Positions 32,005-41,375 of a DNA stretch of 64,000 nt are shown piece by piece. Under the pieces are notes generated by a model that worked only from the letters and a program-made list of their open reading frames with translations, did no database searches and was not told where the DNA came from. The DNA lies in the NCBI GenBank assembly GCA_025356335.1, contig JANXUF010000123.1:1-64000 (forward strand). The letters are read 5' to 3'. The stretch comes from Actinomycetes bacterium (GTDB taxonomy: Bacteria > Actinomycetota > Acidimicrobiia > Acidimicrobiales > Ilumatobacteraceae). Position numbers and translations under genes: made by a program. Each line of letters begins with the position of its first letter. Position 1 is the stretch's first letter.

Positions 32005-32730
32005 TCAGGCGGCCTCGTAGCCGTAGTACTCGTCGACACCGTGATCTGTGCGGCGCATCTGCGCCAGCAGGTACATGTAGCCGACGAGCGCACAGGCGCT
32101 GACAGCCAACACTGCTTTCGAGGCAGTGTTGTTGACGGCGGCGACGAAGAGCCCCGACATCGCCGTGACGAGGATCAGGAGGAACAAGACGTTCTGCCGA
32201 CGCTGCTTGACGGTCGCTCGTGGACGAGCCGGCACCGTTTCACGACGGCTGGCGTGGTGGCTGGATTGGTGGCGGGCCTCGTCGCGACGCTGCAACCCGG
32301 TGAATGAACCACCCTCGACGCCGGCCTGCACGGTCCGGCGATCGATCTGTCGGGTGCTGTCGAGCTGCCGGGCGCCGCGCAGGTCGAACCGCTGCGGGGT
32401 GTTCGCCGGGGTCGCCCGCTGTGCGGGCTGGGCGTAGCCCGCGAGGCGCTGCGTTGAGCGCTGCTGGCCCGCACCGGTGCGCTGCGGTGCGTAGCGCACG
32501 TCGACCGGACGAATGCCACTGTGGCGCATGTCCATGCGCTGGCCGCCGGCGAGTGGACGTGCCATCCCACGCATCCCGGTCGACGGGACAGAGCGTTGCA
32601 GACTGGAGAGCCGACTTTGGAAGGAATCGATCGAAGAGCCAGGCCGGTTCTCCAAGCGGGAGCGCAGGAGCGGCGGCAGCAGTACCGCCACCCAGGCCGC
32701 ACCGACGACCAACAAAATCACTGATCTCAT
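32005..32730 (-). CDS. GlpR/SepX-like membrane protein
   Basis: Predicted 241 residues. N-terminal membrane helix (SVILLVVGAAWVAVLLPPLL), a long basic, Gln/Arg-rich disordered middle (about 25-175), and two C-terminal helices (VLFLLILVTAMSGLFVAAV and AVLAVSACALVGYMYLLAQM). This architecture matches actinobacterial GlpR/SepX proteins, which act in cell division. The place next to moaC, moaA, moeA and galU parallels the M. tuberculosis Rv0993-Rv0996 region, where the same family occurs. Assignment rests on topology and synteny, not on a residue motif. Confidence 0.65.
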   Translation of the reverse strand: MRSVILLVVGAAWVAVLLPPLLRSRLENRPGSSIDSFQSRLSSLQRSVPSTGMRGMARPLAGGQRMDMRHSGIRPVDVRYAPQRTGAGQQRSTQRLAGYAQPAQRATPANTPQRFDLRGARQLDSTRQIDRRTVQAGVEGGSFTGLQRRDEARHQSSHHASRRETVPARPRATVKQRRQNVLFLLILVTAMSGLFVAAVNNTASKAVLAVSACALVGYMYLLAQMRRTDHGVDEYYGYEAA

Positions 32731-32827
32731 GTGTTCATACCCCGGTTGCCCAAAGTTTGCCGGTCATTCATGCTCATGTGTGTTTTCGATCCTTTGCAGT
32801 GCTGCCCGGAGGCGCTCAGCTCGTTGA

Positions 32828-33343
32828 TTACGATTCTACGACATTCGTGACGCTGTTCGCAACGATAGTCGGTCGGCGATAGGTCCCGGAGCGCCCACCG
32901 GTCTTTTCCCACAGCGTCAGTTCGCCGATCACCATCGCCCGATCGGCCGACTTGCACATGTCGTAGATCGTCAAGGCGGCCACCGAACAGGCATGCAGCG
33001 CCTCCATTTCCACCCCGGTGCGATCGACGGTGTCGACCTGCGCCTCCACCTCGATGTAGTCATCGCCGATCTCGAAGTTGATGTAGACCGAGCCGACCAA
33101 CAGCGGGTGACACAGCGGAATCACGTCTGACGTGCGCTTTGCCGCCTGAATCGCCGCCACACGGGCAACGGCGAGCACGTCTCCCTTCTTGACCTCACGA
33201 TTGGCGACGGCTGCAGTCGTGTCTGCGGACATGAAGACTCTGCATTTGGCGACCGCCCTGCGCGCGGTCGGATCCTTCTGAGTTACGTCCACCATCCGTG
33301 CTCGCCCGAGTGGATCCAGATGGCTAAAGGTCAAGTCCGACAT
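32828..33343 (-). CDS. moaC: Cyclic pyranopterin monophosphate synthase
   Basis: Predicted 171 residues from ATG 33343 (MSDLTFSHLDPLGRARMVDV), preceded by GGTGGATTCG. MoaC turns 3',8-cyclo-GTP, made by MoaA, into cyclic pyranopterin monophosphate in molybdenum cofactor synthesis. Conserved catalytic features: KKGDVL (Lys52/Lys53), IPLCHPL (78-81) and DTVDRTGVEMEAL (104-116). Length and motifs are canonical. It lies 108 bases downstream of moaA on the same strand. Confidence 0.95.
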   Translation of the reverse strand: MSDLTFSHLDPLGRARMVDVTQKDPTARRAVAKCRVFMSADTTAAVANREVKKGDVLAVARVAAIQAAKRTSDVIPLCHPLLVGSVYINFEIGDDYIEVEAQVDTVDRTGVEMEALHACSVAALTIYDMCKSADRAMVIGELTLWEKTGGRSGTYRRPTIVANSVTNVVES

Positions 33344-33451
33344 CGAATCCACCGTAATCGAAATGACACGCAATTCCCGTTCCTCCGTGAACCGAGTCCG
33401 CTCGTGCACCCGCCGGCGGTGCAAAACGGTCCACGGAAGCTGGCTTCGCGC

Positions 33452-34471
33452 TCAGCCGCCGATCTGGCTCATGCTTCTGGCGGGACGGATGAAGTTCACC
33501 TGGTTGATCTGATGACCCGCCCATTTCAGCCCGACTGCCCGTTGGATCTCGGCGGCGATGACGTCGTCGTCTGACCCATCGCGCAGCAGCGCACGGAGGT
33601 CGAACTCGGTCGTCGCGAACAAGCATGTTCGGAACTGGCCGTCGGCCGTGATGCGCACACGGTCGCAGTCCCCGCAGAAGGGATGGCTCACCGTCGGGAT
33701 CACGCCGATGATGCCAGCACCGTCGACATAGCGCCAACGGTCTGCCGGGGCGGCACCACGGGCCGGGACGAGTTCGAGCGGGAACACCGCGGCGATGTTG
33801 GCGACGATCTCGTCCTGCGGGACGACCTTGTGGCGGCCCCACTCGCCGGAGGCGTCGAGCGGCATGAATTCGATGAAGCGCACTTCGACTCCACGATCAC
33901 GACCGAAGCAGGCCAAGTCGAGGATCTCGTCGTCATTCACGCCACGTTCGATGACGGCGTTGATCTTGACGGGCGAGAACCCTGCCTCCTTCGCCGCTTC
34001 GATCCCGTCGAGGACTCGAAACAGTTCGTCCCGGCGGGTCATCTGCAGGAAGCGGTCGCGTTTGAGCGTGTCGAGGCTGATATTGACGCGTTGCAGACCG
34101 TTGATGCGCAGTTCCTCGGCAACGAGCCGGAACGTGGCGCCGTTCGTCGTGACCGAGAGATCAGGCGCCTTGCCGGCCATCGGCGATCTCGACGAGACCG
34201 GAACTCGAAGGCCCGAGAGCTTGTGGACGAGGACCGGCAGGTGTGATCGGACCGTCGGCTCGCCGCCCGTCAAGCGCAGTCCGTCGACCTCGAAGCGTTC
34301 GACGAAGATGCGCGACAGTCGCTCGATCTCCTCGAAAGACAGTACTTCCGAACGTGGCAGCCACTTCATGCCCTCCTGCGGCATGCAGTACGTGCAGCGG
34401 AAGTTACAGCGATCGGTGACGGAGATCCGCAGATCTCGAATGGTGCGTCCAAAGGGATCGACAAGATCCAT
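33452..34471 (-). CDS. moaA: GTP 3',8-cyclase (radical SAM)
   Basis: Predicted 339 residues. First step of molybdopterin synthesis. The SAM-binding [4Fe-4S] cluster is held by CNFRCTYC (Cys22, Cys26, Cys29); GGEPTVR follows. The second, GTP-binding cluster uses Cys266, Cys269 and Cys283 (FCGDCDRVRITADGQFRTCLF). The protein ends in Gly-Gly (SMSQIGG), the flexible tail that enters the active site. A small insert PVSSRSPMAGKAPD near 90-104 is atypical. It is followed by moaC; moeA lies upstream with a gap of about 100 bases. Confidence 0.96.
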   Translation of the reverse strand: MDLVDPFGRTIRDLRISVTDRCNFRCTYCMPQEGMKWLPRSEVLSFEEIERLSRIFVERFEVDGLRLTGGEPTVRSHLPVLVHKLSGLRVPVSSRSPMAGKAPDLSVTTNGATFRLVAEELRINGLQRVNISLDTLKRDRFLQMTRRDELFRVLDGIEAAKEAGFSPVKINAVIERGVNDDEILDLACFGRDRGVEVRFIEFMPLDASGEWGRHKVVPQDEIVANIAAVFPLELVPARGAAPADRWRYVDGAGIIGVIPTVSHPFCGDCDRVRITADGQFRTCLFATTEFDLRALLRDGSDDDVIAAEIQRAVGLKWAGHQINQVNFIRPARSMSQIGG

Positions 34472-34573
34472 GACCGCATCCTACGGCGGCGGGCACCGTT
34501 GGGGACCGCCGGACGCGAAGCACGCACCCCGAGAACGATCGTCACAACGGTTGCCGCCCGCTTGCCGGTGCCG

Positions 34574-35803
34574 TTACAGCTCGAGGAGCATGACGTCGAC
34601 GCTGTCGCCGCCGGACACGCCTTCTCCGTCTGGGACCATCGCCAGACCGTTCGCAGACGCCGACCACGACAACTGATGGCTGCCCTGCGACGCGCCCCTT
34701 CGAAAATGCCAACGTCCGTCTGCCTCGAACGCGCCGTCGACGCGGTCGAAATGCGTCTTGCCGTCACGACGACGCTTGATCGGGTCGTCGCTGATCGCTG
34801 CGACGACCGTTCGGTCGACGTTGGTGTGGCCCATCATCGAACGTAACGCAGGTCTGGCGAGCAACTCGAAACTGACGAACGACGACACCGGATTGCCCGG
34901 CAGGCCGAATATCGGAATCGCTGCACCAGCGTTGTTCGTCAACAGCCCGAAGGCGAAGGGCTTGGCCGGTTTGATGGCGATCTGCATCCATCGCATCTCG
35001 GCGATTCGCGAGAGCACCGCCTTGACCGGATCGAAGTCGCCCATACTCACACCTCCGCTGGTGACGATGGCATCGTGGTCATCGGCGGCCGCCCGCAGCA
35101 CGGCCTCGAGTGCGTGCTCGTCATCGCGAACGACGCCGAGATCGCTCACATCGCAACCAGCCTGGCCCAGGGCGGCGACGAGCATCGCCTTGTTGCTCTC
35201 TCGGATCTGACCAGGACCGAGCGGACCGCCGTCGTCGATCAGTTCGTCGCCGGTCGAGACCACGGCGACGCGGAGTCTGGGGATGGCTTCGATCGTGCGG
35301 ATATTGACGCTCGCCAACACGCCGAGCGCCATCGCGTTCAGCACGGTTCCTGCCGGGAAGAGCAATGCACCCTCGACGATGTCACTGCCGGCGGCTCGGA
35401 CGGCCGTACCGGCGCTGACCGACGTCGAGATGACGACCCTCGCTCCCCCATCACGCGATTCGGTCTCTTCGACCATCACCGAAGCATCGGCACCGTCGGG
35501 GAACGGAGCACCGGTCATGATCCGCACGGCTTGACCGCTGGCAACGACACCGTCGAACCGCGCACCGGCGGCAACGGTCGCGATCACCTCGAGTTCCACC
35601 GCCGTCGTCGAGGCGGCCGCAATATCGGCAGCGATCACGGCGTAGCCGTCGACGGCACTGTTGGCGAACGGAGGAACGCTCTCCTGCGCAAGCAGGTCGG
35701 TGGACGTGACCAGCCCGATCGATGCGCGCAACGGCAACGAAACACTGGCGATCGGGCGGCATGCCTGACGGACGAACGAACGGGCTTCATCCAATGGGAT
35801 CAT
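34574..35803 (-). CDS. moeA: Molybdopterin molybdenumtransferase
   Basis: Predicted 409 residues from ATG 35803 (MIPLDEARSFVRQAC). MoeA inserts molybdate into adenylylated molybdopterin. Domain order is usual: N-terminal lasso with VPPFANSAVDGYAVIAADI, GQAVRIMTGAPFPDGADASVMVE, MPT-binding domain VVSTGDELIDDG...GQIRESNKAM, VTSGGVSMGDFD, FGLPGNPVSSFVSFELLARP, and a C-terminal beta-barrel. A single moeA next to moaA and moaC suggests a complete Moco branch in this locus. Confidence 0.95.
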   Translation of the reverse strand: MIPLDEARSFVRQACRPIASVSLPLRASIGLVTSTDLLAQESVPPFANSAVDGYAVIAADIAAASTTAVELEVIATVAAGARFDGVVASGQAVRIMTGAPFPDGADASVMVEETESRDGGARVVISTSVSAGTAVRAAGSDIVEGALLFPAGTVLNAMALGVLASVNIRTIEAIPRLRVAVVSTGDELIDDGGPLGPGQIRESNKAMLVAALGQAGCDVSDLGVVRDDEHALEAVLRAAADDHDAIVTSGGVSMGDFDPVKAVLSRIAEMRWMQIAIKPAKPFAFGLLTNNAGAAIPIFGLPGNPVSSFVSFELLARPALRSMMGHTNVDRTVVAAISDDPIKRRRDGKTHFDRVDGAFEADGRWHFRRGASQGSHQLSWSASANGLAMVPDGEGVSGGDSVDVMLLEL

Positions 35804-35891
35804 CTCGCCAGAACGTACCCCGTTAGCGTTGGAACCGTGCACGAACGCAGGGCTGTGACCGGACGAGCTGCGTCCGAGGAGTGGCGACGCC

Positions 35892-36476
35892 ATGTATGAG
35901 GAGGGTTCCGAGTTCACGGCGCAATGGGAGACGTGGGATCGTCAGCACCACGAGACCGCAGCGATCCGCTTCGAGAACGGCGCGTGGACCGCTGATTCGA
36001 TCAGCAGCCGCCATCGCACCCATGCCGTGCTGCGCCTGCAGCCCGATCATCAGGTTCGCCAGTTCCTGCTGTTCCGCGACCAGGAGGACGCCGACTTGTG
36101 GCTCGGGCACGATGGGCAGGGCACCTGGGGCGAGGTCAACGGCACCTACCGCGACGACCTCGATGGCACAGAAGCGATCGTCCTGGACACACCGTTGACA
36201 TCGTCGATCGTCATCCGCGGACTCCTCGACGACGGATTCGAGGTCGGTGAGAAATATGAAGCCGCCGTCGCCAACGTCGACGTCGAGACGCTCGGCATCG
36301 TCCGGGAAGATCACGTCTACGAACGGCGGGCAGATCGCTCGTGGCGAATCACCGACCCGCGAAGGACCGTCGACGTGGACGTCGACGAAGACGGTCTGAT
36401 CCTCGACATCGACGGGCATTTCCGCAGGCGCAACCCCGAGGCCCAACCCGAAACTGACGTACCGACGCGACCCTGA
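35892..36476 (+). CDS. Putative glycolipid-binding family protein (PF06475-like)
   Basis: Predicted 194 residues. The pattern TAQWETWDRQHHETAAIRFENGAWTADS, then DGQGTWGEVNG, DLDGTEAIVLDTPLTSSIVIRGLL and the C-terminal RTVDVDVDEDGLILDIDGHFRR follows the putative glycolipid-binding family described from Pseudomonas (strand blocks ending in D.DGLV.DY.GLF.R). No catalytic residues and no signal peptide. It sits on the plus strand between moeA and galU, interrupting a block otherwise conserved on the minus strand. Family assignment is from memory of the pattern and moderate. Confidence 0.6.
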   Translation: MYEEGSEFTAQWETWDRQHHETAAIRFENGAWTADSISSRHRTHAVLRLQPDHQVRQFLLFRDQEDADLWLGHDGQGTWGEVNGTYRDDLDGTEAIVLDTPLTSSIVIRGLLDDGFEVGEKYEAAVANVDVETLGIVREDHVYERRADRSWRITDPRRTVDVDVDEDGLILDIDGHFRRRNPEAQPETDVPTRP

Positions 36477-36528
36477 GCGATCAGATGTCCCCTCCAATCC
36501 GGTGTCCTGAGTCTCAGCAGCTCCTCGA

Positions 36529-37416
36529 TCAGTCGACGGCGAGGCGACGGACGAGCTCGCGGATCGCAGCTCCGTATTGCGGATGGCTCCATGCCAGTTC
36601 GACGTTCGCTGCGAGCCAGCCCGCCGGGTTGCCGGTGTCGTGACGGGCGAAGGACCCGGCGGGGAGGGCGTCGCCGACGATGCCGTGAAACGGTTCATAG
36701 GCGCAGACAGCCCGGAGCGCATCGGTCAGTTGCAGTTCTCCGCCGGCTCCGGGCGTCAGATCGGCGATCTCGCGCATCACCGCCGGCGTGCACAGATAGC
36801 GGCCGATGATGATGAGGTTGCTCGGCGCGTCCTCGGCCGCTGGCTTCTCGACCATGCCGCTGAGCGGAATTCTGCCGCTGCTGTCGCGCGGGCCGGCCGG
36901 GGTGACGACGCCGTAGGCGCTGACCTCGGAATGGGGTATCTCCTTGAGGCCGATCACCGACCCCCCGGTTTCCTCGTACGCCTCGACCATCGCCTTGAGC
37001 AGGCCGGATCCGCCCATCAGCTCGTCAGGAAGTAGGACGACGAACGGTTCGTCGCCGACAGCCTCTGCGGCCACTCCGACCGCATGGCCGAGCCCGAGCG
37101 GCTTGTCCTGATACACGATGTGGACGTCGAGCGCGTCGACGGCGCGCAGACGGTCGGCCAACTCCGTCTTGCCGGACTGCTCGAGCGAAGCGACCAGCGC
37201 GGGGTCCGGCCGAAAATACGCATCGACAGCTGTCTTCGATTCGTGGCTGACGACGACGATCCGCTCGATGCCGGCACCGAGCGCCTCCTCGATCACCAGT
37301 TGCAGACCCGGGCGATCGACGATCGGAAGGAGTTCCTTCGGAACCGCCTTGGTCATCGGTAGGAATCGTGTTCCGAGCCCTGCGGCGGGAATGACCGCCG
37401 TCCTGACGGCCTTCAT
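36529..37416 (-). CDS. galU: UTP-glucose-1-phosphate uridylyltransferase
   Basis: Predicted 295 residues from ATG 37416 (MKAVRTAVIPAAG); ATGs at 37434 and 37443 add 6-9 residues. It makes UDP-glucose for cell-wall and storage polysaccharides. Nucleotide loop AAGLGTRFLPMTKAVPKELLP (11-31), VYQDKPLGLGHAV, LLPDELMGG, VEKP, IIGRYLCTPAVM and GGELQLTDALRA are the family's conserved blocks. Next to moeA and the FmdB gene it repeats the arrangement known in Mycobacterium. Confidence 0.95.
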   Translation of the reverse strand: MKAVRTAVIPAAGLGTRFLPMTKAVPKELLPIVDRPGLQLVIEEALGAGIERIVVVSHESKTAVDAYFRPDPALVASLEQSGKTELADRLRAVDALDVHIVYQDKPLGLGHAVGVAAEAVGDEPFVVLLPDELMGGSGLLKAMVEAYEETGGSVIGLKEIPHSEVSAYGVVTPAGPRDSSGRIPLSGMVEKPAAEDAPSNLIIIGRYLCTPAVMREIADLTPGAGGELQLTDALRAVCAYEPFHGIVGDALPAGSFARHDTGNPAGWLAANVELAWSHPQYGAAIRELVRRLAVD

Positions 37417-37604
37417 CGGATCACGCCATTCCATCGAATGCACTCTGGCTCACTCACGCGTCCTCTTTCGATATACCGCAGGGTCTTCACGACTGCCAGA
37501 ATACGGATCAGCACGGCACCTCGGATACTGCGCCGGTGCCCGGAGATCTGGCTCGGCGTTCTCGTGACTCGGCGTTCGCTCTGGCGACCCGCGACGCTAG
37601 ATTG

Positions 37605-37631
37605 TTGGCACTCGCACCACGCGAGTGCTAA
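37605..37631. promoter_or_regulatory. CIRCE element (HrcA operator)
   Basis: TTGGCACTC (37605-37613), nine bases, GAGTGCTAA (37623-37631). The classical CIRCE is TTAGCACTC-N9-GAGTGCTAA, so this copy has a single mismatch and exact spacing. It ends 27 bases before the FmdB-family gene at 37659 and should place that gene under the heat-shock repressor HrcA. galU, divergent at 37416, is farther away. Confidence 0.88.
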
Positions 37632-37658
37632 CTGCCCTCCATCGCCCGGAGTTTCCTG

Positions 37659-38075
37659 ATGCCGACCTATGTCTACAAATTCATCGATTCCGGCGAGACC
37701 ATCGAGGTCGTGCAGACCTTCGACGAGGACACGCTGACCGAGCTCGCCCACCCGAGTGACGGCGTCGTGCGACCGGTCAAGAAGGTCTTCCAGCCCGTCG
37801 GCGTGACATTCAAGGGGAGCGGCTTCTACAAAACCGACAGCCGAGGTGGTTCCTCCAAGAGCGCAGCGACTGTCCCGGCCACCGCCGACAGCTCCGCGTC
37901 GACCTCCTCCGATGGCCCGTCGTCGAACTCGACGAGTTCCTCGGAATCGTCGTCGACGAACGGCTCCTCGGCACCGACGACGCCTGCCGCCAAACCGGCG
38001 TCGAAGGAATCGGCTGCCTCATCGTCGACGCCTTCGGCGTCGACATCTTCGTCGTCGACGCCTTCGTCGAACTGA
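37659..38075 (+). CDS. FmdB-family protein without zinc cysteines (Rv0991c/Ruc-like)
   Basis: Predicted 138 residues. The N-terminal 65 residues follow FmdB proteins closely: MPTYVYKF...EVVQTFDED, then VKKVFQPVGVTFKGSGFYKTDSR. But the zinc ribbon is gone: the expected CxxCG is FIDSG and the expected CPxCG is LAHPSDG, and the protein has no cysteine at all. The rest (66-138) is a low-complexity Ser/Thr/Ala/Pro tail. In M. tuberculosis the homologue Rv0991c (Ruc) is a heat-induced chaperone activated by oxidation of its cysteines. This copy keeps the tail and a CIRCE promoter but cannot be redox-switched that way. Confidence 0.85.
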   Translation: MPTYVYKFIDSGETIEVVQTFDEDTLTELAHPSDGVVRPVKKVFQPVGVTFKGSGFYKTDSRGGSSKSAATVPATADSSASTSSDGPSSNSTSSSESSSTNGSSAPTTPAAKPASKESAASSSTPSASTSSSSTPSSN

Positions 38076-38180
38076 CGCCCTCGAAACTTCACATCCTGCA
38101 GATAGCGTCGACGACAGTTTCTGCATCGGCTTCCCCCCCGACTGCGCTGCTCCAGCAGTGCGTATCGAAGGAGGCCGCCC

Positions 38181-38867
38181 ATGGCCGGATCAGTTCCACG
38201 CCACACCATCGCCCCTGGCGACAGCGTCGTTCGACGTCAGCTCGTTGCCTCGATCGCCCGGTTCAGACGCTTCTCGGCCCGGCATCGGGTGCTCGCATGC
38301 ATCCCGATGTGCACGCTGGCGGTGGGGGTCGGATTCGGGGTGAACGCCCACGTTCGCGCCCTCGATCGGGCCCGGCAGTCCTGGGAGCAGCGAACGGTCG
38401 TCGTCAGTATCAGACACCCGATCAGCGCCGGCTCGGCAATCACCGCTGACGACGTCTCGCTCGTCGAGATACCCGTCGCCGGCGTTGCATCGACAGCGTT
38501 GCACGCACTCCCAGCAGGTGCGGTGGCGCTCGACGACCTGGCAGCGAACGAGGTGCTGCTCCCCAATCATCTGCTGGGGTCTGGCACGAGCCGGCTCCCG
38601 GCGGGATTCCTCGGCGTCGGCATCCGCCTCGGCGACGCTGCACTTCCGTTGCGCATCGGTGATGCCGTTGCGGTCATTGCCGTGACCCAGTCGAACGCCG
38701 GCACCGATCGCAGCTCCGGCGAGGAACCACACTCGATCGCCGACAGGGCGATCGTCGTCACCGTCTCCGACAAGACAGTCGTCGTCGCCGTCGCCGCCTC
38801 GGCGGCGGCGCAGGTCGCCCAGGCCGCCGCCCTCGATCGTGCCGTGCTGGTGCTGTTGGCGTCCTGA
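38181..38867 (+). CDS. SAF-domain membrane protein (CpaB-like)
   Basis: Predicted 228 residues, ATG after AAGGAGGCCGCCC. A membrane helix at about 38-54 (VLACIPMCTLAVGVGFGV) follows a basic N-terminus. An SAF domain comes next (about 72-135: VVVSIRHPISAGSAITADDVSLVEIP, NEVLLPNHL), then a beta-rich domain with VSDKTVVVAVAASAAAQVA. SAF proteins act as periplasmic pilus chaperone-like parts (CpaB, FlgA); no pilus genes are near. The same neighbour follows FmdB genes in other actinobacteria. It lies 105 bases after the FmdB gene and may share the CIRCE-controlled transcript. Confidence 0.75.
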   Translation: MAGSVPRHTIAPGDSVVRRQLVASIARFRRFSARHRVLACIPMCTLAVGVGFGVNAHVRALDRARQSWEQRTVVVSIRHPISAGSAITADDVSLVEIPVAGVASTALHALPAGAVALDDLAANEVLLPNHLLGSGTSRLPAGFLGVGIRLGDAALPLRIGDAVAVIAVTQSNAGTDRSSGEEPHSIADRAIVVTVSDKTVVVAVAASAAAQVAQAAALDRAVLVLLAS

Positions 38868-38951
38868 TACCGGGGTGCTCCGGCAACGCCCTGCCAGCGC
38901 CTGCCAGCATCGCAACAGTGCCGAAACAATGCAGCGCCTACGATGCTGGCG

Positions 38952-39254
38952 ATGCTGCTGTCACCGCATGAACAGGAACGTTTGCTCGTCCACGTCGCCG
39001 CCCAGGTGGCCCTCGCCCGCCAGGCGCGGGGACTGCAACTGAACTACCCGGAGTCGGTGGCGATCCTCACGTCCTGGGTCTACGAAGCCGCCCGCGACGG
39101 CCGCACGGTGGTCGATCTGATGGACTCCGGATGCCGCGTGCTGTCGCGTGCCGACGTCATGGACGGCATTGCCGAGCTCGTCGACGAAGTCCAGATCGAG
39201 GCGACGTTCCCCGACGGTACGAAGCTCGTGACACTGCACCAGCCGATCCGATGA
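38952..39254 (+). CDS. ureA: Urease subunit gamma
   Basis: Predicted 100 residues from ATG 38952 ([15 protein letters not shown]); an ATG at 38943 adds three. Canonical Ure[73 protein letters not shown]. It is the structural gamma subunit of the nickel urease that hydrolyses urea to ammonia and carbamate. First gene of the operon; ureB follows after 10 bases. Confidence 0.96.
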   Translation: MLLSPHEQERLLVHVAAQVALARQARGLQLNYPESVAILTSWVYEAARDGRTVVDLMDSGCRVLSRADVMDGIAELVDEVQIEATFPDGTKLVTLHQPIR

Positions 39255-39264
39255 GGGGCCAGCG

Positions 39265-39642
39265 ATGATCCCCGGAGAGATCACCGGGCCCGATGGCATC
39301 CTCGTGCTCAACGCAGGCGCGGTCGCCGTCGGCATCGTCGTACTCAACGGCGGTGATCGCCCGATCCAGGTCGGGTCGCACTACCACTTCGCAGAGGCCA
39401 ACCCGTCGTTGCAGTTCGACCGCGTCGCCGCGCGTGGCTATCGCCTCGACATCGCCGCCGGCACGTCGGTCCGCTTCGAGCCGGGTATCAGCCGTCACGT
39501 CTCGCTGATCCCGCTCGCCGGTGATCGCATCGTCGCCGGCCTGCGCGGCGAAGTAGCAGGCCCGCTCGACACCCCGCCCGACACCCCGCCCGACACCCCG
39601 CCCGCCAGCAGGCATGGCGCTACGGGGGGCTCGGATGGTTGA
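39265..39642 (+). CDS. ureB: Urease subunit beta
   Basis: Predicted 125 residues ([20 protein letters not shown]). Core motifs [46 protein letters not shown] and [19 protein letters not shown] are standard for UreB. The C-terminal tail (about 102-125) contains a fourfold Thr-Pro-Pro run coded by 12-base tandem repeats and is not part of the usual fold. Its stop overlaps the ureC start by eight bases. Confidence 0.95.
   Translation: MIPGEITGPDGILVLNAGAVAVGIVVLNGGDRPIQVGSHYHFAEANPSLQFDRVAARGYRLDIAAGTSVRFEPGISRHVSLIPLAGDRIVAGLRGEVAGPLDTPPDTPPDTPPASRHGATGGSDG
39568..39603 (+). repeat. 12-bp tandem repeat in the ureB tail
   Basis: Three copies of GACACCCCGCCC in a row, in frame, coding Asp-Thr-Pro-Pro units at the UreB C-terminus. 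It is likely to vary in copy number by slippage without breaking the frame. Confidence 0.85.
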
Positions 39643-41344
39643 GATCTCGAGAGCGCAGTACCGCCGGCTGTACGGCCCGACCGCCGGCGACCGTGTCCGA
39701 CTGGCAGACACCGACCTGATCATCGAGGTCGAGCGCGATCTGTGCTTCGGTGGCGAAGAAGTTGTGTTCGGTGGCGGCAAGGTCGTCCGCGAGTCGATGG
39801 GTCAATCCGCTCGTACCCGGGCTGAAGGGGCCCCCGATCTGGTCATCACCGGCGCGCTGATCCTCGACCATTGGGGCGTCATCAAGGCCGACATCGGCGT
39901 GCGCGACGGACGGATCGTCGGCATCGGGAAAGCCGGAAACCCGGACACCATGAATGGGGTCGACCCGACGCTGATCATCGGACCGTCGACGGAGATCATT
40001 TCCGGTAACGGGCGCATCATCACTGCGGGAGCGATCGACTGCCATGTGCATTTCATCTGTCCCCAGATCATCGAGGAAGCGCTGTGCGCCGGCATCACGA
40101 CACTGATGGGTGGCGGCAACGGGCCCGCCGAGGGCACCAAGGCGACGACCGTCACGGCCGGCTCGTGGAACCTCGCTCGGATGCATCAGGCGCTCGACAT
40201 GTGGCCGATGAACTTCCTGCTGCTCGGCAAGGGCAATACAGTGTCGCAGCCGGCGATGCACGAATCGGTGCTCGCCGGCGCAGGCGGTTTCAAGTTGCAC
40301 GAAGACTGGGGCACGACGCCGGCAGCGATCGACGCCTGCCTGCGCGTCGCCGACGAAACCGGTGTGCAGGTCGCCATCCACACGGACACGTTGAACGAGG
40401 CGGGCTATGTCGAATCGACACTGGCTGCCATTGCCGGGCGCTCGATCCATACCTACCACACCGAGGGTGCAGGTGGCGGCCACGCCCCCGACATCATCAC
40501 CGTCGCCTCCTATCCGAACGTGCTGCCGTCGTCGACGAACCCGACCAGACCGCATACCGTGAACACGCTGGCGGAGCACCTCGACATGTTGATGGTCTGC
40601 CATCATCTCAACCCGTCGATCGCCGAGGATCTGGCATTCGCCGAGAGCCGCATCCGCCCGTCGACGATCGCCGCCGAGGACGTGCTGCACGACATGGGGG
40701 CGATCTCGATGATCGGCAGCGACGCACAGGCGATGGGTCGCGTCGGCGAGGTCATCATCCGCACATGGCAGACAGCCCACGTGATGAAGGCTCGACGTGG
40801 CGCCCTCCCCGGCGATGGCGAGGCCGACAACCACCGCGCCCGCCGCTACGTCGCCAAATACACGATCTGCCCGGCCGTCGCCCACGGCATCGACCACGAG
40901 GTCGGTTCGATCGCCGTCGGCAAGCTCGCCGACATGGTCCTCTGGGACCCGCGATTCTTCGGTGTGCGGCCGCACCTGACGATCAAGGGCGGCATGATCG
41001 CCTGGGCGGCGATGGGCGATGCCAATGCCTCGATCCCGACACCACAACCTGTTCTGCCGCGGCCGATGTTCGGTGCCGCCCCTCGTGCGGCGATGGCGAC
41101 GAGCATGACCTTCGTTGCCCAGGCTGCGCTCGACGACGGCCTCGCCGACCGCCTCGGCCTCGGCCGGCGTCTGGTCGCCATCGCCGATACCCGCCGCCGT
41201 GGCAAGGCCGACCTGCCGGAGAACGACGCACTTCCGTCGATCAGGGTCGAACCGGACTCCTTCGCCGTGTATGTCGACGGCGAACTGATCGAGGAAAACC
41301 CGGCCACCGTGCTCCCCCTCGCCCAGCGCTACTTCCTCTTCTGA
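39635..41344 (+). CDS. ureC: Urease subunit alpha (catalytic)
   Basis: Predicted 569 residues from ATG 39635 ([19 protein letters not shown]), after an AC-GGGGGG stretch. All nickel ligands are in place: His137 and His139 (IDCHVHF), Lys220 for carbamylation (FKLHEDWG), His249 (AIHTDT), His275 (HTYHTEG) and Asp363 (IGSDAQAMG). The mobile-flap Cys322 and catalytic His323 are also present (MVCHHLN). Numbering is offset by exactly three from the Klebsiella enzyme, so the length is canonical. The enzyme is cytosolic and works as (UreABC)3. Confidence 0.97.
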   Translation: MVEISRAQYRRLYGPTAGDRVRLADTDLIIEVERDLCFGGEEVVFGGGKVVRESMGQSARTRAEGAPDLVITGALILDHWGVIKADIGVRDGRIVGIGKAGNPDTMNGVDPTLIIGPSTEIISGNGRIITAGAIDCHVHFICPQIIEEALCAGITTLMGGGNGPAEGTKATTVTAGSWNLARMHQALDMWPMNFLLLGKGNTVSQPAMHESVLAGAGGFKLHEDWGTTPAAIDACLRVADETGVQVAIHTDTLNEAGYVESTLAAIAGRSIHTYHTEGAGGGHAPDIITVASYPNVLPSSTNPTRPHTVNTLAEHLDMLMVCHHLNPSIAEDLAFAESRIRPSTIAAEDVLHDMGAISMIGSDAQAMGRVGEVIIRTWQTAHVMKARRGALPGDGEADNHRARRYVAKYTICPAVAHGIDHEVGSIAVGKLADMVLWDPRFFGVRPHLTIKGGMIAWAAMGDANASIPTPQPVLPRPMFGAAPRAAMATSMTFVAQAALDDGLADRLGLGRRLVAIADTRRRGKADLPENDALPSIRVEPDSFAVYVDGELIEENPATVLPLAQRYFLF

Positions 41345-41375
41345 TGCTGCCGTCCGGATCTCCAGCCGAGGACCG

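Noticed and set aside
32107-32131. CAACACTGC/GCAGTGTTG hairpin
   Set aside because: It lies in the coding sequence for a membrane helix of the SepX-like protein; the symmetry is probably incidental.
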